Shown here piece after piece: positions 53,020 to 64,000 of a DNA stretch of 64,000 nucleotides. The stretch comes from Adineta vaga (lineage: Eukaryota > Rotifera). Both the position numbers and the translations under genes were made by a program. The notes under the pieces are model-generated. The model saw only the letters and a program-made list of their open reading frames with translations, did not search any database and was not told where the DNA came from. The stretch lies in the NCBI GenBank assembly GCA_021613535.1, contig CP075494.1, positions 14,508,001-14,572,000 of the forward strand. The letters run 5' to 3'. Position 1 is the stretch's first letter; each line of letters opens with the position of its first letter.

Positions 53020-55836
53020 TTAGATTTTAAGAAGAAATAAATCAAGATTAAGTATTTCTTGTTGTAAAATACTTTGAAGAAGAAAATCAATCGTTAAAAT
53101 TTTCATTGAAAAATCTGAAGTTGTATATTTATGTAAATCTTTTAATAAGAACTTATCATTATCACATGAAAGTATTAAACAATTAGGTAAATTTGTTTGT
53201 TCATTCAATGTATTCAATTGTTGAATGGTTGGAAAATCACGTCGTACATGTCCACCAACTGAATAGATAATTGATTTAATAATTGTTGATGATGGTTGAA
53301 TACTTGGTGTTAAAAAAAATGTATAATCAAGAAATAATAGACGATTTTGACGTTCAATACGTTTTGTTATTGATTGTTGAAAAAGATTTTGTGTTGGTTG
53401 AATTTCTTCATTAAGAATCCAATCTGTTTCTTCAATGGGAAGAAAACGTTTTTCTTCATTACATTTATCTAACCATGTTTTATTTAGTACATAACTCACA
53501 TAATTCAAACATTCATACAGTTTTTCTGTACGTAAATATCGATTCATGATTAAATGTGTTGTTGTATGAGGTAGAGTTGAAATTTTTCCACCTAATGATT
53601 TAATTATTGTTTCATAATGATTCAAAGTGTTTGCATTGAAACCACTAAGCATAAATGATAATGAATCATTCATTGGAATTGGAATTTCAACAGATGCATT
53701 CATTGGTTTTTGATAATGATAAGAATTCTTAAAATAATCATGATCAATATTCATATCTTGTGTATTGCTTGATACATTTTGTTGTTGTTCATTATGACGA
53801 CGAATGGATAAATTGAGCATTTCATCTGTAATACGAATTGGTTGTGACCATGGTAAAAGTAAATCATGAACAAAAATTTGATCAAATGAAAAATGATCAA
53901 TCGTTGGTGTACCTGTTAAACGTTTATAACGTTCTTCAAGTGGTTGTTTAAGTGCACATGTATTTCCTAGATATAATTCCGATAACCATAAACCATTGAC
54001 AATTGGTATTGACCATTGAGTAGCTTTTTTAAATTTATCAGTTTTACCATTTTCACGTGCTATTAAATGTGTATGCCATTTACTTAAATGTCCAGAATAT
54101 TTTCCACCTAATGAACGTATCATATATCGAAGACGAGCACGTTCAATTCCTTCAAAACCAGTCATTGTAAAATAATATTTCATTAATGGTAATTTTTCTG
54201 GATCATTAGGATTGAACGGTGATGGATAATGAATTGCTAGATTAGGTACAAATAATTTCTTTCGTTGTAAAACATCATTTAACCAATGTGCAGTAACCAT
54301 TCGAACATTTCCACGTTTACAAACTTGTCGAAAAAGTTCACTTGTACGATAAGCACAAACAAAATGTGTTAAATTAAGATCATTAACATCATCTATTAAT
54401 AAACCACCATGATCTATAATTGTTTTTGACCATGTTGTAAGATGATCTTTTGAAACAGTTGATGCATATTCATATTGATGAATATATATTATGCAACCAA
54501 CTAAACATTGCGAAGATGGAACTAATTCTTGTTTATCTTGTAGACAATAATTGAGTTCATAAGAAAGTGTTTCTGGTAGTGGATGACGTGATGTTTGAGA
54601 AATAGATTTATTATTCAATAAATTTGTTAAAACAGATGGACGAATCAATTTTTCTTCAATAGGCAATGTGGATTGATTTCCATCTTTCATCGATGATGAA
54701 TGACCATTTTGATTCGAATGTGAATTATTCTGAACTGTAGCATTGACTTTTGTATTACGTTGTCGTGGTGTACCAGCTGTTGCTCTTGCACGCGATCGTT
54801 TTGATGGAAATGATTTTGTTTGTGAAGTATCCTAAAAAATGATCAATGTAATATAAGATCATTCATAATAAACATATACAAAAGAAATCAGATACTCATC
54901 ATCGAGACAACATGTGTTGATGGATATCAATTCGATTGAAAATGATATTAACAAGGATTCGCAATTATTTTTATGACTTACAGATGAATCTTGAGGATTA
55001 CTTCCATCATTGATTCCAATTCCTGGTTCTGCAGATGGTGGTGGTGTAGTTTGATCAGCTTGATTAAAGAAATTTTTTGTTATTAATTGTGAACGATGTG
55101 TACCCGTTGTTGTCTTAGTTGGTGTTTGTTCATCTGTAGATTGATTTGGAAGATTTTCATTTGGTTGTTCATCATCTAAATCATCTTCATCCATATCCAT
55201 TGGATCATTTGGATCTCGTAATAAATCAGGATGATAATCCGTTTCTTCTAACAAACGATCAGCATTTAAACAATCAAGAATCCAATCTGGTGTAATCAAA
55301 TGAAGTTTTTCTGATTGAATTTCATAAGCATGTTGAAGACGTTCATTAATATGTGAAGATAATGTTTCATCTTCTAAATTTGATTTGATGAATGCTGATG
55401 CACATATCATATGTGTACAATTTGAATCATCCAAATCCGATGTCCATCGTCCACCATAATATGTAACTAATGCATATATTTTATTTTGATCTTCGTTTGA
55501 TAAATTTACATTAGCAAATGTACATGGCCGAAAGATATGTTCTGATTGATGACGATCATCATTTCGATATGGATCAATTGGTAATAGAGTATTACATTTT
55601 AAACATGCTGTTATCCAATTTGAATTCACAATTGGTGTTTGATAAATTTCAATTGCTTGTTCTAATTCACTTTTATTACTGTCAAAATCATCACAAATGA
55701 CATGAGTCGTTGTTCCAGTTAAATAAAATGATCGGATAGCACCATTTTGTTTGAATATTGTTTCAAGTGAAGAATCATCAAAGCCAGATGTAAAATATTT
55801 AATTGATGAAAATAATTTTAAATCATTTGTCGACAT
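53020..55836 (-). CDS. PAXIP1: PTIP/PAXIP1 homologue, multi-BRCT protein
   Basis: Two exons (55836-54982 and 54831-53020) sum to 2667 nt, giving 888 residues. BRCT-type repeats read in pairs. The N-terminal pair is FSSIKYFTSGFDDSSLETIF to NWITACLKC, then CTFANVNLSNEDQNKIYALV to PDWILDCLNADRLL. The middle pair is LVGCIIYIHQYEYA to TAHWLNDVLQRKKLF and then YYFTMTGFEGIERARLRYMI to NGLWLSELYLGN. The C-terminal pair is SFMLSGFNANTLNHYETIIK to KTWLDKCNEEKRFLP and then LFLDYTFFLTP onward. Conserved Trp and Gly-Gly positions are present. The middle pair (HYPSPF, YSGHLSKWHTHLI) is characteristic of PTIP. PTIP recruits MLL3/4 methyltransferase and 53BP1-linked repair factors. The Gln-rich linker of vertebrate PTIP is replaced by a short acidic and S/T-rich linker. 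Confidence 0.9.
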
Positions 55837-56867
55837 ATCTAAAGACAAGAAACAAAAACTGATAAAAAAATATTTCAAAAAGAATTTAAACCAATGATAA
55901 TAGCCATATTGTTTATTTTTGACATTTTAAAACAATATGCATAGCAATGCACTTTGATATTCAAACGCTAAACATAGGGAAAAACATACTGAAGATGAAT
56001 TAGATTTGAGAAAATGAGATGAGACTTTGTTTTCTATATAATACCAATCATGTTCATTCTCATTTGTTTATTTATTTGTTAGCAATGACAATGATTCATT
56101 CAGTTCATATACTTCATTCTCATTGGTCTATTTATGATGTATCAGGAACTGGAAAAGAGAATAGAAAATGACTGAATCGAATTGTTTCTTTTTTTTTCAA
56201 TATTGCTATGATTTTTTAAGTGATACTTCGGTTATTAATGCTAAAATAATCAATAACGATTAAAAAAAATCAAATATTCATCATTTTCTTTTGAAATGAA
56301 ATTAGAATTAAATCCCATTATACACTATTGAATTGAAACAAGTGTCCATGCTTTGTCTACGAAAAGAAATTGAAGATAACGTATCATAGTTTGCATTAAC
56401 TATACCATTCTTTCTAACTTTATTGAAATCAAGAAGAAATGAATAAAAAAAAACGAAACACAATATTTATTTCTTCACATGCACTACTTTTTAACATAAC
56501 TATCACATCTTTATTATTGTTTGAGGTCGTAACACGATAACTTACGATGAGTATGAAAGTGATTATCAATAGGTGACATATACTTTTGAAAAGTTTCGAT
56601 TTACGTAATAGATTTATCGAGAATCCTCTTCATCAACATGTTAAAATATCTATCATATGATTGTTAACAATGAAAGCAAAACAAATAGTTACTGATAAGA
56701 AATATGTTGTGAATCGAAGAGAAAGAATAGATAGAGAAAAAAAGAATAAGTCTGCTCAAACACAAAGTTTTTTGCTTTACTTTTCGATTGTTCGTCACTT
56801 AAAATAAGTCATAGATAAGCAGTTATTCATTGCATTAGTTCAATCATTTTTTAATCTTTCGATTACT
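55837..56867. promoter_or_regulatory. Divergent promoter interval: PAXIP1 / TBC1D5
   Basis: About 1.0 kb separates the two divergent start codons, so both promoters lie within it. It contains repeated blocks like cattctcattggtctatttat and catgttcattctcatttgtttatt near 56050-56135. No core motif can be assigned. Confidence 0.4.
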
Positions 56868-59383
56868 ATGAATAATAACTCAAGTTTTTATAGAATGTCG
56901 ACAACGGAAACAGTTACTACGACACCAGAAAATGAAACTGAACGTTCTGCATTTCGTCCACAACGACCACCACCACCGCCCCCATCCCCACCTATACTTG
57001 TACAATCTGAATCAGTACCTTCGAATGATTCAATAACAAACATTACTGAACGTAAAAAAATAATTTATAAAACACTTTTCAATATCATCTTAAAACTATG
57101 TTTCATTTTAGTTGAGACCAATTTTTCATTCGTGGATGAACTGGATGAAAATCTAGTCGAAGAAAAGCAACCATCACTTCTGTAATATAATAAATATTCC
57201 ACTATTTTAATCACATTTTGGTTTGATATTTAGTAGATTTGAATTTACTGACCTATTCGATTCATTTGATTATGAAACTATTCGTAATAGGATTCTAACT
57301 CGTCAATTAAAAACAAGTCCTTTTAGTACTGTTTTATGGCGAATATTTCTCCATTGTCTTCCACGTAATTCTTCTCATTGGAATCAAGTTATTGATGGAT
57401 CACGTGATGATTATAATGAACTTGTTAATAAATATTTATTAGATATTCAAAAAATTCGAGAGCATAATGGTAGTGCTAAGCATCTGAATCATCCACTTTC
57501 TCAAGAAGAAAATGTAATTCAATATTGAATGAAATTCATTTGTAACCATGTATGTCTATTTTCTAGAGTTTATGGAATCAATATTATGTTTATGAAGAAT
57601 TGAAAGAGAATATCTATCAAGATGTTATACGAACGTAATGTACTCAAATGAATTGATAACATATGAAAATTCTTGTATTTTAGTTGTCAAGAAATAGAAT
57701 TCTTTCGACAAAAACATATTCTCGATCTTTTATTAAAACTTCTCTATATTCATAGTCGACATCATGGTCATTCATGTCCATACCGACAAGTATAGATGAG
57801 AAATATTCCGATTTAGATTTCTTCATAACAAAATGTTCATTGTAGGGCATGCATGAAATACTTGCGGTAATTGTTTATACTATTCATTTGGAAAGTAATA
57901 TCATCAATGACTATCCTGAATCTAATGAAATGATGAAAAAACTCTACGATCCAGAATATCTTGCTCATGATGCTTAGTAACTATTTTCTTTCAATTAAAC
58001 TTCTATTTTTTTCTAATCTATTGAAATTTTATTAGTGCAATCTATGAAAAAATTATGCAACATTTACAACCATTTTATGATTTCAAAACAAATACTGTGG
58101 GAATACGTAAAGTAAAGAAATCTTCTTTCGCTTTAATTCATTGAATTAATGTTTCATTTCTTTCGATATAGAGTGCTCATTTAAATGATAATAAACAAAT
58201 CTTATTTCAACGATTTAATGATACACAAGTATATTTGAATGACACTGTTATGAGAGTAAATTCAATCTATGAACGTTTGAAAGATTATGATCGTTCACTC
58301 TATGAACAATTGCAAGATTTAAATATTGAACCAACAGTTTATGGCATGTAAGAAAGAAAGAAAGAAAGATTAAAACATAATAATCATCGATTTCTTCTTT
58401 GTTACTATTGATAGACGATGGCTTCGACTTCTATTCGGTCGTGAAATTCCATTTAGTTCAATTCCAAGTAAATGCATCTATGTTTGAAACAAGACAAATC
58501 TTTGTTTTTTTTAGTCCTTTGGACGGTAATCTTCTGTTATGATGAATGTTTTGCTTTTGTTGATTATTTCTTTCTGGCACTTCTAATGGAAATTGGACAA
58601 TTGTGTATGTTGTTGTTATTCTTTTCTGATGATGACATGAAGAAAAATAATATTTTGTTTAGTTAAGAAAGATGAGATATCTGAGTATAGTTTCTGTTTA
58701 CAATATCTCATGCAACCAAATAATATCTCGAATCTTGAAGTTGTTATTGAACAAGCATTAAATCTAGAAAAACGTGCAAAAACAATGGAATCACCTCAAC
58801 TTACAGCAAGTTATTCTGCTCAAAGTGTCGTCAATCGTTCACCGAAATCATCATCGCCGATGCAACGATTTTCACACAATCCATTGATGGATTCGACGAG
58901 AAATAGTACTTCAACACCCTCATTTCTATCTTCATTACAATTAGGAAAAAATAGTACTTCAAAAGCACCAATTGAATCTGAAATGAATGTATGAATATGC
59001 CATTTCTTTTCTTCCTACCTAATCAAAACAAATTCCTTATAGGATTATCCTGGAAGAGAAACACAACAACTGTATGATTCTAGTCTTCAAATACAAAAAT
59101 ATTGTGCTGAAATTATGAATAAATTTATTGAGAAAATAAGAAGTAATTTATGTAATCAACCTGATCTAAAAGAAGAAGTATTAATTCAATTGAATGGCTT
59201 GGAACAAGTATAGTCATGATACTTTTCCTAAATAAAATCTTTGTTTTTCACTCTCATATATTCAATTAGATTGCTAATGTACTTGAAGGCACACTCACAT
59301 TTGATGATACTACTCTTCAAGCTTTATCTAATTACAAAAAAAAAGAAATATCGGCTGCAGATGATCAAAATGATTTTACTTGA
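56868..59383 (+). CDS. TBC1D5: TBC1D5-like Rab GTPase-activating protein
   Basis: Around ten exons on the plus strand make roughly 640 residues. After a proline-rich N-terminus (RPQRPPPPPPSPPIL) comes the TBC domain: FSTVLWRIFLHCLP, YEELKENIYQDVIRTCQEIEFF, LLYIHSRHHGHSCPYRQGMHEI, LAVIVYTIHLES, YDPEYLAHDAYAIYEKIM, LYEQLQDLNIEPTVYGIRWL, RLLFGREIPFSSIPILWTVIFC. The R-bearing IRTCQE and YRQGMHE motifs correspond to the catalytic arginine- and glutamine-finger motifs. The order and the insert before the C-terminal half match TBC1D5, a Rab7 GAP acting with retromer and autophagy proteins. The C-terminal region is Ser-rich with a helical end (IQKYCAEIMNKFIEKIRS) and stops at 59381-59383. The intron at 57052-57111 is 60 nt and free of in-frame stops. 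Confidence 0.88.
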
Positions 59384-62300
59384 TTGTTTATATAGGAGTA
59401 AAAGAATTCTTGAGTGTATATGAATGATTTTTATTTATGTTATTTATAAAAAATTTCGTGGTTTCTTTTTTTTTTTCTTCTTTCTTATGTGAAATATAAT
59501 ACCGAGTGAAATCTGATTGTATCGAACATTTTATTTTTCTTCTTGATTGAACAAGACATTGTACTTCGCGTGATTGGATATATACATCATTAACATACTG
59601 ATTCCAACAATGACTATGCTTACTACTATGTACAGTAGTAATGTTCGGCTTGATTTGATGAATAAACATGTTCATTATGTTCTGTCTCACTTTCTCTTTT
59701 GTCTATGTTAATGAATGGCCTGTTGCACCAGTTGGAGAAGAAAAGAAGAGACAAAGAGAGCGAGAAAAAAGTTAGGTGTGAGAATTAATCAAATTAAATT
59801 AAATTGATGACATTTGATTTGTATATTCTTCCGAATAACTCCTATGATAATAGTATGTTGGTCATTTTTTATTTCTTGAAAATGTACCAATCAATGCTGT
59901 ACATAGTTGGGTTTTCTTTTTTTTGTCTTTTAACATACTTTCATCAAATGTATGTTGTTATTTTTACTTGTCATTGAATGAAGATATAGCCATATTGACG
60001 CAGTCTGTGTCGATTGTGTCTCGTTTGGTTTATTCAGTACAATGACAGATGGTGAGCCACTTGAGAACAAGAATGAGATTGAACACTCATATTTCTGTTC
60101 TTCTTCTTCTTCTTCTTCTACTTTCTGCGCCTGTTGTTTCCTTATTTGACCAATCTTTCATTTATATTTAACACCGACAATCATCATCGTTATCATTAAC
60201 TATAGTAGTCATAAATAAAGCAATGGAAAAAGTATGAATATTTATATATGTTGTCTCTTAATATAATTGTCTGCATAGTTTTGATTGCTTACCTAAAGAA
60301 AGAATCATTTGGACAAATGCTGACACTTCATTCACATTCTTTTCTATTGTAGAGATATGTATATATATAGAGAGTGATCAATCATATACTTCCGTGCTGT
60401 TTTGTTTTCTACGTACGATAATTACAAGTATTAAATTATAGTCTTATACACGCATATATGGTTCTCCTTTTTTTATGCATCTATTGTGTTGTTGATGATG
60501 ATGATGATCGTTCTAACAAAGTAAACGTACGTGCAATCTTATCACTATTACAGCGTTAACTGTATTGAATGAAAGAAAGCGTCGGCAATTGACTTCCATC
60601 TTGATAGAAGCAGTGTGCTGTTTTTCCATTAAAAAATCATCCAATTTTGCCGCACACAACGTCATTATCATCTCATCGACGAGTCATAAACCGCGGCAAC
60701 AGCAGTTGTGGCTTCTGTTTATGTATACCCTCTGTTTCTAGTCGCGTCTCTATGTATAAAAGAACAAGTCTTTGTTCATTTTCTTTTCTTCGTTTTTCCT
60801 CCTGTCATACATTCATCTCATTTATACATACATATATATATATATATATTGATTGAACATTGTTGGTACCGTCAAAGGAGAGAAAATGAAGATGTACAGT
60901 TTTATGTATGTATATATATTTCACCTATGACAAATATTGTACGACGATCGATCTTAAGGTTACTATATAACAGATAAATTATATTGATGAACATATCGAT
61001 ATACAAAAAGAAATCGGCTTAGCTTAAGCAAACATACGGAGAACATGGTCACAATTAAGTTCATAGTACGGGAGACAGAGAGAAGAAGGGAAAAAATGAG
61101 GTGATCGATTTTTTTTATATAGAACAATGTCCTTGTTTAACTGCACTTTTTTTCCCTTGCGGCCGAGAAAGAAAGAAAAAGATTATGTCGATGATTAAAA
61201 GATGAAGAATTGAGTAACTTGCATAACTAATATACGAGCTTAGAAAAGTGAAATAAGAGCATCTGGAGTCAGTCTTGAACTCGTTAACTATCGTTTCTTA
61301 ATAAATACATTTATACATGTATTTTCTTCTACACAAATATCCGATTGTTGTCAAAAAGAAGATGTTTGAATCACGGTTATTTTTCCTACTGTCCTAATAG
61401 AGAATACACATCTGGGTACAAAAGAGAAAACTGATCAGAGAAATCGATGATTCTTTAGGGAAATTCATCTCATATTTCCCTCTCACTCTATGTGTAACAT
61501 ATAGACTTAGATCATTATGGCAGTATTTATTCTTAGACAATTGTATGTAGGTGCAGTTCACCATGACTATCGTTAGAATCTTTCCTAGTGTGTGTCGACT
61601 ACTCATCAACGTATTGTTCTTCTTCTTCTTCTTCTTCTTTCATACTGATTTGTATTTTCTTTACGCGGCATGTCGTTTGGTTTGTATATATGTTATTGTT
61701 TAACTATTATTGCATCATCTAGTCACTGTATTGTATTCGAATCTCGATATGATATTATTAAAAGAGAAATCGAGAGAATGTAATCAACCAATTCCTTTTG
61801 TATACGTATGTATTGTCTAGGATATATGTCTGAAGTTGTGATAATTCAAAAACAATAGACGTCAACAATTGTCATAGTTCATGAAGAGTTTGTCATCTTC
61901 GACACTTATTACTTATTCTATTAACACATTGTTTGGTCAGTTTATATGTATATATATATATATTCATGAGAAGGTCGATGAACAATAATATTGTTTTACC
62001 TTTTTTTTTAGATTAGAATACATTATTATACTTAGATGTTGATTTTACTTTTTTACAATAATATTATTAATTATTTCTTTTTCCTCTAGTCTACCTTCAA
62101 TTTATATAGATCAAAGAAAAGTAGAATAACCATCAAAATTTGTTATGCTCTCTCATATGTATATACGCATATGTCCACATTATGTGTATGTGTATACGTA
62201 CGTATGTATTCCTCAATTGAGCCTTGACCGTATGCGTAGCGATATCTCTACTCATATGTTGACTAGTAATATTTCTCTCCTGACTAATTGTCAATTGCTT

Positions 62301-63122
62301 GATGTTTATGGTCATACTTACCTATCGACACGAGCACACGTCATCAACTGATTTGAAGAAGAAGAAAAGTTAGGTAAGAAGACAAGTAAGACATTTGAAA
62401 GATGAGGTGTGAAGGATGGTACAGAAACAGCACGTTATCATTGTATATATATATATGTATATATCAATACATATTGATAAGAAACAATAAATAGGTGTCT
62501 CAATACTCACGTATTGCATCATTGTTATAACCATATTGATAAAGATCTCGTACTGATGAGAAGGAAAGAAAGAGTCAATGTTCGATTATTTTTATTTCAC
62601 TTTCGGATGGTGATTTCAATGTGACAAATATTTCTTTTTTCTTTTCTTTATCGAATCTATCATCTTGTTATGGTCATTGTCGTTACGTTTCATTCTTTCT
62701 CCCTCTCTCTCTCTCCCTCTTTTCTTCTTCTTCCGGTTGTCCATCGTTCGTTCACTTTGTTGATATGTTTGCATGTCAAAAAGGAAAGACAACTATAAGC
62801 GGTTTTGTCATTCTGTCTTTTTTTGTCATAGGTACAAATTCTAATTGAGTTCGGAGTTTCTTTTACTTTTCTCTCATTTTAACTTCGGTACAAGTAGAAA
62901 AATAAGAGAAAGAGAGCGATCAATAAAAAAGGCATTCTTTCTTTTTTGTCGCTAAGAACTTCCTCTTCCCTTTTTTCTCTCTTTCTCTCTCCCTTTCCTA
63001 CTTGATTTCTAATTATTTCTCCTTTCTAGATGATAAATCGAGATCGGTTTCAGTCAAATAATGATAGTATTCTTTTACTTACTAATTAATAATAAACAGT
63101 GGATATTAAATAGACAATTATA
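59384..63122. other. 3.7-kb gene-free interval upstream of the integrin gene
   Basis: No supportable gene. It contains (TTC)n runs near 60098-60119 and 61618-61640, an AT run near 60833-60850, a CAT-type run near 60493-60507 and CT-rich tracts near 62700-62730 and 62970-62998. The pyrimidine-rich stretches and the position just before the integrin start suggest promoter/5'UTR DNA in its last part. The short open frames have no splice partners or family resemblance. Confidence 0.5.
61618..61640. repeat. (TTC)n microsatellite
   Basis: About seven TTC units in the gene-free interval left of the integrin gene; a similar run lies near 60098-60119. Confidence 0.8.
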
Positions 63123-64000
63123 ATGTTATTCTTACTTCTGACATTTTTCTCATGTATATCTTCACTCTATTCATTCAATTATCAGACTGTTGAACATTGG
63201 AGATATTTGAGACAGGATAAACCAACACAAAAAGCAGCTTATTTTGGTTATTCATTAGCTGTTCATCGATCAAGGTAGATAAACCGAATTCAACTGTACA
63301 GAAGAAAGAGATAATGAATATATTCTTTTGTTTTTTTTAGTTTACTAGTCGGAGCTCCACGTGATCATTCACCCCATGATATTATAGCACGACGAGGTAC
63401 AGTATGGAAATGTGAATTTCATCCTGAAAGTTATTGTCAACGTTTACCATTTCGTCGTGATGGTAAGAAGAGAAAAGAAAAGCAAAGTTGTATTCCATTT
63501 GCAACATATATTCTTTCCGTTTTCAGGTGAAGCTAATGTACGTGTTGGTACTTCATTTGATAATAAAACTGATCAATGGTTAGGTGCTTCATTAGCTGCA
63601 AATGATGGCAATATAATCGTAAATATTCATTTGATTAAAATTAATGTAATTACTTTACATTTAGGCTGGTGCACCATTTCTTAAACATCGTATAAACGAT
63701 GGACACAGCCTCGAGTATGAAATACCAGGTGGTGCACTTATTGGAAAATATGGTACATCATTATCAATGAAAGAGAGTACACAAATATTCTCTCCATCAT
63801 TTCTTAATTGGCGTATGTCTTGTCTACTACTTTAGGTTTTTTCCTTGATCTATTAAATAAATAAATATATTTTTAAATAGATTCTCGAAATTATAATCAA
63901 GAAGGTTATGGTGAATTTGGTTTTCAAGTAGCATTGAGTAACAAACCCAAACGAATTATTGTTACTGCACCGGGTTCATTTTATTTTCGAGGTAAAACAA
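63123..64000 (+). CDS. Integrin alpha subunit, 5' part (continues past the right edge)
   Basis: Exons at about 63123-63274, 63341-63462, 63527-63618, 63665-63812 and 63881-63991 join in frame, and a donor follows at 63992, so the gene runs off the window. A signal peptide (MLFLLLTFFSCISSLYSFNYQ) is followed by the first beta-propeller (FG-GAP) blades: AAYFGYSLAVHRSSLLVGAPR, then QWLGASLAANDGNIIAGAPF, then GFQVALSNKPKRIIVTAPGS. The G-A-P and F-G-x-S/Q positions are those of the integrin alpha head. Integrin alpha pairs with beta to bind extracellular matrix. The calcium-binding blades, leg and transmembrane parts lie outside the window. Confidence 0.9.

Noticed and set aside
61394-61609. Minus-strand 71-residue open frame in the right gene-free interval
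   Set aside because: No recognisable domain and no splice context; consistent with chance.

Overview
The window looks like nuclear DNA from a small invertebrate, most likely a bdelloid rotifer. It is AT-rich and carries animal multi-exon genes split by many very short introns (about 50-90 bp, GT..AG). Its genes include innexin, TRPM, integrin alpha, ASPM, MAP10, PAK and PTIP homologues. The rotifer assignment is inference from gene style; the animal assignment is firm. I see no rRNA, tRNA, CRISPR array, phage or prokaryotic operon.

Layout, left to right. 1-3505 is gene-free, with purine- and pyrimidine-rich tracts. 3506-5061 (-) encodes an EVH1-like/CRIB protein. 5062-9245 is gene-free. 9246-10283 (-) is a claudin/PMP22-type tetraspan protein. 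12001-13498 (-) is a short two-pass membrane guanylyl cyclase, divergent from a gustatory-receptor-like 7TM gene at 14517-16452 (+). That gene converges on an innexin at 16555-17942 (-). 19546-23232 (-) is a 5-Ig/2-FN3 adhesion protein of turtle/IGSF9 type. 25467-30723 (-) is a TRPM channel. 32035-35149 (-) is XRN2. 36022-40095 (-) is ASPM.

Further right, 40096-42243 is gene-free and holds a possible DNA-transposon remnant. 42244-43899 (+) is a trypsin-fold protease with a frameshift near its 3' end. 44650-46209 (-) is a MAP10 homologue, also frameshifted. 46432-47903 (-) is an ORP9/10/11-like protein with a PH domain but no lipid-binding domain. 48306-50907 (-) is a p21-activated kinase. 51904-52821 (-) is MLF. 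53020-55836 (-) is PTIP/PAXIP1, divergent from TBC1D5 at 56868-59383 (+). After a gene-free 3.7 kb, 63123 to the right edge (+) holds the 5' part of an integrin alpha gene.

The genes do not form a pathway cluster. Loose themes are sensory or membrane signalling (guanylyl cyclase, 7TM receptor, innexin, TRPM), Rho-GTPase effectors (two CRIB proteins), the spindle and cytokinesis (ASPM, MAP10), and adhesion (turtle-like, integrin). No clearly new multi-gene system is evident. The best leads are single genes with unusual domain architecture. Exon boundaries were read by eye; in several genes the summed exon lengths give a clean reading frame, but individual splice sites may be a few bases off.
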